From positions 1 through 6,286 of the forward strand of contig JAUVTO010000110.1 in the NCBI GenBank assembly GCA_030601485.1: DNA of 6,286 bases. The letters are read 5' to 3'. The stretch comes from Desulfobacterales bacterium. Its GTDB lineage: Bacteria > Desulfobacterota > Desulfobacteria > Desulfobacterales > UBA11574. The translations under genes and the position numbers were made by a program. Below are positions 1-5,601 of the stretch, one piece after another; within the stretch, counting starts at the first letter, position 1; every line of letters begins with the position of its first letter. Under the pieces are notes generated by a model. It was not told the DNA's origin. It searched no databases and saw only the letters and a program-made list of their open reading frames with translations.

Positions 1-167
1 CGGCAACCCGGGAACTGATCAACTGGATACGCGCCTTGAAATCCGATCCCGATTTTAAGCCCACGACCCTGATCAAAGGCGACATTCCCTATCTGGGGGT
101 TTTGTTTAAGAAAAGCCAGGATTACGAGCGCGCCGTGGAAGTAACCCGTCGCGGCCATGTGATTTAG
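1..167 (+). CDS. MoxR-family AAA+ ATPase, C-terminal end (5' end outside window)
   Basis: The reading frame is open from the left edge (first full codon at base 3) to a TAG at 165-167, giving 54 residues. They begin ATRELINWIRALKSDPDF and end VTRRGHVI. This is the helical lid and C-terminal tail of MoxR-type AAA+ ATPases, where a [ST]-R-E-L-x-x-W sequence is typical of the sensor-2 region. The Walker A and B motifs would lie upstream, outside the window. MoxR ATPases are thought to act as chaperone-like remodelers, often together with a von Willebrand factor A protein encoded next door. Here a CoxE-like VWA gene starts 10 nt downstream on the same strand, which supports the assignment. The client is unknown. 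The family call is fairly good for such a short piece, but the subfamily cannot be settled without the N-terminus. Confidence 0.72.
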   Translation, partial: ATRELINWIRALKSDPDFKPTTLIKGDIPYLGVLFKKSQDYERAVEVTRRGHVI

Positions 168-177
168 CAATAAGCCA

Positions 178-1368
178 ATGTTTATCGATTTTTTCTATAG
201 CCTAAGAAATGCCGGAATTCAGGTCAGCCCCACGTCGTTTCTGACCCTTCAGAAGGCGCTCAATATGGGATTGATTAATTCCCTGGATGAGTTCTACACA
301 TCCGCCCGGGCCATTCTTGTGAAAAGCGAACGGTATTTTGATGTTTATGACCAGATTTTCGCCCACCGCTTTGAAGGGGCGGAACTGCCCGAGTATCAGG
401 GGTTTGAAATCGATGATATTTCCAGAGCCATGCTGGATGAATGGCTCAAAGACCCCCGGACCATTGCCCAGGCTCTGGATATGGATGAAGCGGAGTTGCT
501 CCAACTGACCCCTGATGAACTGATTCAATACTTCAAAGCGCGTCTTAACGATCAGAAAGGACGTCATTACGGAGGCGCAACCTGGATCGGTACCGGCGGA
601 TCATCACCCGTGGGCCATTCCGGGGACCACCCCGGAGCAATGCGTGTGGGAGGGGTTTCCCGAAACCAGTCGGCAGTGAAACTTGCTCTGGAAAGAAGAT
701 ACAAAGATTATGCCCGCAGCGGCCTCCTGACCCAGGACATGGTTGGAGAAGCCTTAAAACGGCTTCGCAACATGATACCGGTGGGGCCCAAAGATAAGGT
801 GGACATCTATAAAACCATTTACCAGACCATGAAAAACTGTGGAGAAATCGAAATCGTTTTTTCTAAAAGTTTCAAAGACCGCCTCAAGGTGATCCTTGCC
901 ATTGACAACGGCGGATGGTCCATGGATCTCTACATACCGGTTGTCCAGACCCTTTTTGATTATGCTCGGGACCAGTTCAAGGATCTTAAAACCTGCTATT
1001 TCCACAACACCGTATATGACGTGCTCTGGGAAGATCCGGCCAGAGTGAACAAGCCCATTCCAGTGGAACACCTTGCCGCCTTTGACCCGCAGACCCGTCT
1101 TATCCTGGTGGGTGATGCAAGCATGGCCCCCTATGAACTTATGGCTGCAGACGGATCCATATATGTAAAAGAGCGGAGCGGAAAGCCGAGCATCGAGCAG
1201 CTTAAATTTCTGGCTCAAACCTTTCCCCATAGCGTGTGGCTGAATCCGGCATCTTCGCAAATGTGGGACTACACCCCCACCATTAGCACCATCCGTCAGA
1301 TTTTTCCCATGTTCGAGCTTTCCCTGGACGGTCTGGAGGAAGCAGTAAGACATCTCATGGCCAAATAA
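178..1368 (+). CDS. CoxE-like von Willebrand factor A (VWA) domain protein
   Basis: This 396-residue cytoplasmic protein has no signal peptide or membrane segment. Residues 1-125 form the helical N-terminal domain typical of CoxE-like proteins (it starts MFIDFFYSLRNAGIQVS, so the ATG at 178 fits the family although no clear Shine-Dalgarno precedes it). A Gly/Ser/His-rich linker follows at about 131-160. A VWA-like fold occupies about 235-395: strand KVILAID (237-243), the metal-site loop D243-N-G-G-W-S-M-D250, YFHNTVYD (274-281), and a second acidic loop VGDASMAPYE (311-320). The usual MIDAS DxSxS is not intact, so metal binding is uncertain. Known MoxR/VWA pairs act together in maturing or remodeling enzyme complexes, for example CoxD/CoxE for CO dehydrogenase; the target here cannot be read from the sequence. 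It lies 10 nt after the ATPase gene and 5 nt before the pyrE frame, so co-transcription is likely. Confidence 0.85.
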   Translation: MFIDFFYSLRNAGIQVSPTSFLTLQKALNMGLINSLDEFYTSARAILVKSERYFDVYDQIFAHRFEGAELPEYQGFEIDDISRAMLDEWLKDPRTIAQALDMDEAELLQLTPDELIQYFKARLNDQKGRHYGGATWIGTGGSSPVGHSGDHPGAMRVGGVSRNQSAVKLALERRYKDYARSGLLTQDMVGEALKRLRNMIPVGPKDKVDIYKTIYQTMKNCGEIEIVFSKSFKDRLKVILAIDNGGWSMDLYIPVVQTLFDYARDQFKDLKTCYFHNTVYDVLWEDPARVNKPIPVEHLAAFDPQTRLILVGDASMAPYELMAADGSIYVKERSGKPSIEQLKFLAQTFPHSVWLNPASSQMWDYTPTISTIRQIFPMFELSLDGLEEAVRHLMAK

Positions 1369-1373
1369 ACCCC

Positions 1374-1961
1374 ATGTCACGGAGCGCAGTTACGATGAAA
1401 CAGGAGCTTATCCAACTCATATGTGAAAAATCTTTTAAATACAGCCGGGAGCCGAGTTTTAAACTGGTTTCAGGAAAAATGAGCCATTTTTATGTAAATT
1501 GCAAGCCCACCACATTGAGCCCCCGGGGTATGTTTCTGGTGGGCCATCTGGTGTTCGATGCCATCAAAGATCTGAAAGCCGATGGGATCGGGGGACTGAC
1601 ATTCGGCGCCGATCCCATGGCGGTTGCCACCGCCTTTGTTTCAGAATTAAAAGCAAACCCCATCAATGCCTTTTCCATACGCAAGACCCAAAAAGATCAT
1701 GGTATTGTGCGGTGGATCGAAGGAGATATGAACCCCGGACAGCGGGTTGTGATTATCGATGATGTGGTCACAACCGGAGGGTCCACGATCAAGGCCATAG
1801 AACGGGCCCGGTCCGAAGGACTGGAAGTAATAAAGGCGGTCATCCTGGTTGACCGCCAGGAGGACGGGCTTGAAAACATCCGTGAACATGTCACAGATGT
1901 GACCGCAATAATTACCCGGGATGATCTCATGGAGCAAATGGTCCGCAGTCAAAATAAATAA
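1374..1961 (+). CDS. pyrE: Orotate phosphoribosyltransferase
   Basis: The enzyme converts orotate and PRPP to orotidine 5'-monophosphate and pyrophosphate, the fifth step of de novo pyrimidine synthesis, in the cytoplasm. The PRPP-binding motif VVIIDDVVTTGGST is at residues 125-138, with the Asp pair at 129-130. The catalytic-loop segment RKTQKDHG (103-110) matches the RKxxKDHG of OPRTases. The substrate loop SFKLVSGKMSHFYVNCK (28-44) and GLTFGADPMA (74-83) also fit. The frame gives 195 residues from the ATG at 1374, but the better start is probably the ATG at 1395: it has GGAG at 1381-1384, and it gives a 188-residue protein beginning MKQELIQLICEKSF, which resembles family N-termini. The first ATG has no Shine-Dalgarno. 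The gene sits between the VWA gene and aroB on one strand and is likely co-transcribed with them. Confidence 0.95.
   Translation: MSRSAVTMKQELIQLICEKSFKYSREPSFKLVSGKMSHFYVNCKPTTLSPRGMFLVGHLVFDAIKDLKADGIGGLTFGADPMAVATAFVSELKANPINAFSIRKTQKDHGIVRWIEGDMNPGQRVVIIDDVVTTGGSTIKAIERARSEGLEVIKAVILVDRQEDGLENIREHVTDVTAIITRDDLMEQMVRSQNK
1381..1384 (+). promoter_or_regulatory. Ribosome binding site favouring the internal pyrE start
   Basis: GGAG lies 10 nt before the ATG at 1395 and inside the first codons of the longer pyrE frame. No comparable purine-rich sequence precedes the ATG at 1374, where the upstream bases read AAATAAACCCC. This supports translation starting at 1395. The spacing is slightly long, so the call is moderate. 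Confidence 0.5.
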
Positions 1962-1980
1962 AAGAAAATACTAAAAAAGC

Positions 1981-1985
1981 GAGGG
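1981..1985 (+). promoter_or_regulatory. Ribosome binding site of aroB
   Basis: GAGGG is followed by a 6-nt spacer and the ATG at 1992. This is a good Shine-Dalgarno match in the 30-nt gap after pyrE. It fixes the aroB start, which also gives the expected family length. Confidence 0.7.
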
Positions 1986-1991
1986 CATATA

Positions 1992-3020
1992 ATGAAAACC
2001 CTTGAGATTCATGGCAGCACAAACAGTTCAACCATACGGGTCGGCGAGAAACTGCAGAATCTGAGCAACTACATCCCCGCGGAGAATGTTATTATTATCA
2101 CCGATGTTAATGTAAAACGTTTTTATCATAATAATTTTCCGCCATATCCCGTCATAACCATTCAAACCGGCGAGAAGATAAAAAACCTCGATACTGTCCG
2201 CAATATTTACGGGAAACTTGTAGAATTCGGGGTTGATCGTTCAACCGTTATCATCGGAATAGGCGGAGGCATTGTCTGTGATATTACCGGTTTTGTTGCA
2301 TCAACCTTTCTGCGCGGCGTGAAATTCGGTTTTGTTTCCACAACCCTACTTTCACAGGTTGATGCCAGTGTGGGTGGAAAAAACGGTGTCAATTTCCAGG
2401 GGTACAAAAATATGGTCGGGGTTTTCAACCAGCCCGAATTTGTTATCTGCGATCTTAATCTTCTAAACACCCTGCCCGAAAAAGAGGTTTTATGCGGACT
2501 GGCGGAGATTGTAAAACATGCGGCCATAGGAGATGCTGATCTGTTTAAATATCTTGAGGAACATTATCAAAAAGCGTTAGCGCTTGATGCCGTAGTAATA
2601 GAGAAACTGGTTTATGATTCTGTTGTAATCAAGTCCGCCATTGTAAACAAGGATGAAAAAGAAAAAGGAGAGCGCCGCAAGCTCAATTTCGGGCATACAT
2701 TTGGACATGCTATTGAAAAAACAACCGGCGTCCGCCACGGAGAGGCGGTCAGTGCCGGTATGGTTATGGCTTCGGAGCTTTCCGTTAAAAGAGGACATTT
2801 GCAGCTCAAAGATGCCGAAAGGATCAAAGATTTGCTTGGGGATCTAAAACTTCCCACCCATCTTCCGGCAGACAGAAAAACAGTGTTTGATGCTTTGCAA
2901 AAGGATAAAAAGCGACAAGGAGACCGGATATACTTTGTATTACTCGAAGATATCGGCAAGCCTTTTGTAGATCAAATTTCGATAAAAGAACTCGAAGATA
3001 TACTAAATGATTTTTATTGA
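1992..3020 (+). CDS. aroB: 3-Dehydroquinate synthase
   Basis: The enzyme turns DAHP into 3-dehydroquinate, the second step of the shikimate pathway. It uses NAD and a divalent metal (Zn or Co) in the cytoplasm. The 342-residue product is close to the usual family length of about 340-370. The NAD-binding glycine loop GIGGGIVCDITGF lies at 89-101. The signature STTLLSQVDASVGGKN is at 116-131. Metal ligands expected from known structures appear as E172 (in GLAEIVKH), H235 (in NFGHTFGHAIE) and H249 (in RHGEAVSAGM), and H239 fits the second His of the HxxxH pair. Every key residue I can check is present, so the enzyme should be active. The gene follows pyrE by 30 nt and is probably the last gene of this + strand group. 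I see no clear intrinsic terminator after it. Confidence 0.97.
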   Translation: MKTLEIHGSTNSSTIRVGEKLQNLSNYIPAENVIIITDVNVKRFYHNNFPPYPVITIQTGEKIKNLDTVRNIYGKLVEFGVDRSTVIIGIGGGIVCDITGFVASTFLRGVKFGFVSTTLLSQVDASVGGKNGVNFQGYKNMVGVFNQPEFVICDLNLLNTLPEKEVLCGLAEIVKHAAIGDADLFKYLEEHYQKALALDAVVIEKLVYDSVVIKSAIVNKDEKEKGERRKLNFGHTFGHAIEKTTGVRHGEAVSAGMVMASELSVKRGHLQLKDAERIKDLLGDLKLPTHLPADRKTVFDALQKDKKRQGDRIYFVLLEDIGKPFVDQISIKELEDILNDFY

Positions 3021-3062
3021 CATGCTAAACATCAATGGAATTGATAAGAAAGGTTTGTGATA

Positions 3063-3284
3063 TCAAAGGAAAGAGGCCTGTTGTTTTAGTTCGTTCCAGG
3101 CATCTTCGGTCCATGGTTTTTCTCTGAACACTTCTTTTTGGGCCTGATCACAGAGAAACATCTCACAGACAATCGGCTTGACCCGCCACATACAGCCCTT
3201 ATTGCCCAAATAAATACATTTGAATCCGGTGTTGTGTTTCTGTAGTGTCGCCAGCAGTGCATGGATTAAAAAAGTCGTATTCAA
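3063..3284 (-). pseudogene. Truncated YkgJ/CxxCxxCC-type zinc- or iron-binding protein remnant
   Basis: A minus-strand frame ends with TGA at 3065-3063 and is open back to an ATG at 3317. The recognisable part begins near a TTG at 3284 (LNTTFLIHALLATLQKHNTG). It carries four cysteines in the pattern C-x7-C-x8-C-x4-C, in the segments KCIYLGNKGC, KPIVCEMFLC. This matches the C-terminal half of the YkgJ-like putative metal-chelating family, where a C-x-L...C-x(5)-RP-x-x-C segment follows an N-terminal CxxCxxCC cluster. That N-terminal cluster is absent: upstream sequence (to the right) is the amidase gene on the other strand. The hydrophobic stretch MINFLFHIIYY before the homologous part is probably just AT-rich intergenic DNA read through. 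I infer a gene that lost its 5' half. A short functional Cys protein is possible but less likely. Family assignment is from motif memory only. Confidence 0.5.
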
Positions 3285-3294
3285 ATAATATATT

Positions 3295-4875
3295 ATGTGG
3301 AATAAAAAGTTTATCAAAATTTGTTTGGTTGTTATATGGGGTATTGGAATAATACAGATATGCGTTTCATGTGCTGCAAGGACAAAAAGCCGTACTGTAA
3401 CGGCAAAAAACCGATATTTTAAGGCTGAAACATGCTATCATAAACTTCGAAAAAATCCGGGAACACAAAAATACAGATACAACTGGCTAAGGTGTATAAA
3501 TAAGTTTCAGGCAGTTTACAGACGGTCTCCATCAAGTCCCTGGGCGCCTGCGGGCATGTATATGTCCGGGGAGCTTTATGGCGAACTTTACAAACGATCA
3601 CATCGAAAGTCTGATAAACAGGAGGCCATAGATGTTTTCAGGCGAATTATAAAACAGTATTCCGAGAGCCGGTACCGTATAAAAGCAGCAGCGGCAATAC
3701 GCATCCTTGAAACAGACGCATCGGAAAGCAGAAAGTCAAAAAGAGCAACTCACTCGATTACCCGAAAAACTGTTGACAACACCACAACCATAACAGGGAT
3801 TCGTTACTGGTCTAATCCTACCTACACCCGTATTGTAATTGATGCCAGCCGGGAGACATCCTTTACCCACAGACTCCTTAAAAAAGATCCTGGTATTAAT
3901 AAACCGCAGCGTTTGTATGTTGATTTAAAAAACAGCATCCAGGGAAAAAATATAGAAAAATTTACACCCATCAACGATAATTTGCTCAGGAATGTGCGTT
4001 CGGGCCAGTATACACCTAATGTGGTTCGGGTTGTGGTCGATATCAAATCTATTAAGACATATAAAATTTTTTCACTCAAGCACCCGTTCAGAGTGGTCCT
4101 GGATATGTCAGGAGATTCTATGGGTACTTGGTCTACTGAAACTACCGGCAAGAGGCGTTCAAAAGGGGTTTCAGCCAAACAACCGCAACGGGATCGTCCC
4201 CTAATCGTTGTGGATCCGGGCCATGGAGGACACGATTTTGGATCTTCCGGCTATTTAAAGAAAGTGTATGAAAAAGATATTGCCCTTCAAATTGCCGGAC
4301 GGCTTGCCAAAAAGATCCGGAAAAAACTTCCATACGAGGTTCTCATGACCAGGAATAGCGACCGTTATCTTACACTTGAAGAGCGTACTGCAATAGCAAA
4401 CACAAAAAATGCAGACCTTTTTATATCCATACATGCGAATGATTCTGTAAATCAAAGCACTTACGGGATCGAGACCTATTTTTTGAACCTTGCCACAGAA
4501 AATTCAGAGATAACGGTCGCGGCCCGGGAAAATGCCACTTCAACAAAGAACATAAGTGATCTGCAGACGATTTTAACAGATATTATGCAAAACACGAAGA
4601 TTGATGAATCAAAGCTCCTGGCAGGTTATATTCAGGATTCTTCATACAATTATCTAAAACGAAGGTACACTCACATCAAAAACAAAGGGGTTAAAAAAGC
4701 GCCTTTTTATGTGCTTCTGGGCGCACGGATGCCCGCCATATTGATAGAAACCTCGTTTATCAGCAATCCCAGGGAATGCAAACGATTGACCCGTTCAAGC
4801 TATCAGGAGCATTTGTGCGAGGGTATAGTAAACGGCATACGAAAATATGTCGAGAAATCGAGATCGGCCTCATAA
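3295..4875 (+). CDS. N-acetylmuramoyl-L-alanine amidase, AMIN plus Amidase_3 (AmiC-like)
   Basis: This exported zinc hydrolase of 526 residues cleaves the bond between N-acetylmuramic acid and the stem peptide, and it is normally used for daughter-cell separation. Domain order: basic start and hydrophobic core (1-25, ending ICVSC-AA, a lipoprotein or ordinary signal peptide); a helical TPR-like region at about 40-140; an AMIN domain at about 163-272 that targets peptidoglycan or the septum; a Ser/Lys-rich linker; and Amidase_3 at about 303-520. Catalytic residues are intact: H310 in VVDPGHGG, E326 in YEKDIAL, H380 in SIHAND, and E485 in LIETSFISN. The long segment between H380 and E485 (about 404-470) resembles the region that holds the autoinhibitory helix of AmiA/B/C enzymes, so activation by an EnvC/NlpD-like partner is plausible. 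The ATG at 3295 lacks a Shine-Dalgarno, but an in-frame stop at 3286-3288 rules out a longer frame. Confidence 0.93.
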   Translation: MWNKKFIKICLVVIWGIGIIQICVSCAARTKSRTVTAKNRYFKAETCYHKLRKNPGTQKYRYNWLRCINKFQAVYRRSPSSPWAPAGMYMSGELYGELYKRSHRKSDKQEAIDVFRRIIKQYSESRYRIKAAAAIRILETDASESRKSKRATHSITRKTVDNTTTITGIRYWSNPTYTRIVIDASRETSFTHRLLKKDPGINKPQRLYVDLKNSIQGKNIEKFTPINDNLLRNVRSGQYTPNVVRVVVDIKSIKTYKIFSLKHPFRVVLDMSGDSMGTWSTETTGKRRSKGVSAKQPQRDRPLIVVDPGHGGHDFGSSGYLKKVYEKDIALQIAGRLAKKIRKKLPYEVLMTRNSDRYLTLEERTAIANTKNADLFISIHANDSVNQSTYGIETYFLNLATENSEITVAARENATSTKNISDLQTILTDIMQNTKIDESKLLAGYIQDSSYNYLKRRYTHIKNKGVKKAPFYVLLGARMPAILIETSFISNPRECKRLTRSSYQEHLCEGIVNGIRKYVEKSRSAS

Positions 4876-4883
4876 TTCAGGTA

Positions 4884-5345
4884 TTACCCGATATTGGGCA
4901 CAAGGGCCCATTTGATCACCCAGAAAGGGGTGGTCGGGTATTTATCCAGGCATATTATGCCGCTGTTTTGGAATTTAAAGACCGGCTTTTCCATGGATCC
5001 TGTTATCAGATATGACGTCATCCTTTCCATAAAAGGCAGGTGACCGACAAGCATGCGATCCGCCGTGCTGTCTATTTTATCGGCAAAAGCTGTTACATCG
5101 TCCACAGGGTTCAGCCCGGTGCTTTCTTCTACTCCACCTTCAGGCTTTAGGATTGATGCAATGATTTCAGCGGTCTGGCGAGCCCTGGTCTTACCGCTGT
5201 GGGTTATGCTCGACACTTGAACGTTGTATGCTTTGGCCACTTCTGCGATACGTTTTGTTTCAGCGATTCCCTGTTCTGAAAGACCCTTTTTCGGATCTTT
5301 GTCTTTGGGCAAACTATGACCGTGCTGAACCAGAAAAAGTGCCAT
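4884..5345 (-). CDS. SixA-like histidine phosphatase (putative phosphohistidine phosphatase)
   Basis: This 153-residue cytoplasmic protein belongs to the histidine phosphatase (phosphoglycerate mutase-like) superfamily and is about the size of E. coli SixA, which dephosphorylates phosphohistidine. The N-terminal motif reads LVQHGHS, with the nucleophile His at residue 8 but Gln at 7 where the family normally has Arg (RHG). The second Arg is kept at R54 in HSGKTRARQTAE (49-60), and the second catalytic His is H102 in LVGHLPFMERM. GLSEQG (21-26) matches the SixA-type L-[ST]-x-x-G segment. The start at 5345 is supported by a GGGAGG ribosome binding site. It lies downstream of the PPDK gene on the same strand and converges with the amidase gene with 8 nt between stops. 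Substrate unknown; a phosphohistidine protein such as PPDK or a PTS/HPt protein is a reasonable guess. Confidence 0.85.
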   Translation of the reverse strand: MALFLVQHGHSLPKDKDPKKGLSEQGIAETKRIAEVAKAYNVQVSSITHSGKTRARQTAEIIASILKPEGGVEESTGLNPVDDVTAFADKIDSTADRMLVGHLPFMERMTSYLITGSMEKPVFKFQNSGIICLDKYPTTPFWVIKWALVPNIG

Positions 5346-5354
5346 TGTATGCTT

Positions 5355-5360
5355 CCTCCC
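5355..5360 (-). promoter_or_regulatory. Ribosome binding site of the SixA-like gene
   Basis: On the minus strand GGGAGG stands 9 nt before the ATG at 5345. This is a strong Shine-Dalgarno match and sets the start of the phosphatase, which also begins exactly at the MALFLVQHG strand expected of the family. Confidence 0.75.
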
Positions 5361-5366
5361 TAAACC

Positions 5367-5409
5367 TTAATTAGTGCCCATCCATAAATCTATATTGGGC
5401 ATAAATTAA
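5367..5409. repeat. Imperfect palindrome in the leader of the SixA-like gene
   Basis: The left arm TTAATTAGTGCCCA (5367-5380) and the right arm TGGGCATAAATTAA (5396-5409) are inverted copies. They match at 12 of 14 positions, and one of the two mismatches is a G-T wobble. The loop is 15 nt. The palindrome lies 6 nt upstream of the Shine-Dalgarno of the phosphatase gene. It could be an operator, a leader hairpin or the end of the larger structured repeat that adjoins it. It lacks a U-tract and does not look like a terminator. Confidence 0.6.
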
Positions 5410-5449
5410 GTTTCCAACGCAGAAATGAGCAATTTTTCGCAAGGTCAAG

Positions 5450-5495
5450 CCTCCGGCCCATAGGCTTCCGGCTCGGAGGGCCTACGCCCCGGAGG
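5450..5495. repeat. Long GC-rich hairpin
   Basis: CCTCCGG (5450-5456) pairs perfectly with CCGGAGG (5489-5495). After a small internal mismatch region, TAGGC (5461-5465) pairs with GCCTA (5480-5484). At the tip TCCG (5467-5470) pairs with CGGA (5474-5477) around a 3-nt loop. Together they make one nearly continuous stem of about 17 pairs. There is no T-run on either side, so an intrinsic terminator is not supported. Confidence 0.65.
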
Positions 5496-5517
5496 GAAAA
5501 TCAAGGTATTGCGCGGA

Positions 5518-5536
5518 GGCGTACGAGTAGTACGCC
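5518..5536. repeat. Perfect 7-bp hairpin
   Basis: GGCGTAC (5518-5524) and GTACGCC (5530-5536) are exact inverted copies around the 5-nt loop GAGTA. TGC at 5510-5512 could add three pairs with GCA at 5537-5539 across a bulge. It is the central hairpin of the intergenic element. Confidence 0.65.
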
Positions 5537-5546
5537 GCACAAGTGA

Positions 5547-5575
5547 TTCCGCAGATTGACGCAGAGATTGCGGAA
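5547..5575. repeat. Hairpin with internal direct repeat
   Basis: TTCCGCA (5547-5553) pairs with TGCGGAA (5569-5575) across a 15-nt loop. The same stretch also contains a tandem near-repeat, CGCAGATTG (5550-5558) then CGCAGAGATTG (5560-5570). The right half of this hairpin overlaps the inner end of the right outer arm, so the hairpin and the long-range arm pairing would be mutually exclusive. Confidence 0.55.
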
Positions 5576-5601
5576 AAGGGCCATTTCTGGATGGAAAACA
5601 A

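Noticed and set aside
754..1380. Minus-strand open frame of 208 codons opposite the VWA gene
   Set aside because: It lies fully opposite a clear CoxE-like coding sequence, and its translation resembles no family and reads as antisense shadow.
3031..3045. Small hairpin ATCAA-TGGAA-TTGAT after aroB as a terminator
   Set aside because: The stem is only five mostly A-T pairs and no T-run follows, so it does not qualify as an intrinsic terminator.
3241..3294. Possible sigma-70 promoter for the amidase in the AT-rich stretch
   Set aside because: The AATAATATA region resembles a -10 box, but no convincing -35 lies at proper spacing, and AT-rich DNA gives such matches by chance.
3285..3317. N-terminal extension MINFLFHIIYY of the YkgJ-like frame as a membrane anchor
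   Set aside because: It overlaps the first codons of the amidase on the opposite strand and comes from AT-rich intergenic DNA, so the hydrophobic look is probably chance.
4876..4883. Bidirectional terminator between the converging amidase and phosphatase genes
   Set aside because: Only 8 nt separate the stops, and nearby short inverted bases such as CCC-GATATT-GGG form a stem of only three pairs.
5450..5495. GC-rich hairpin as the intrinsic terminator of ppdK
   Set aside because: It lies more than 100 nt past the stop codon and has no U-tract on the minus-strand transcript. I kept it as a repeat instead.
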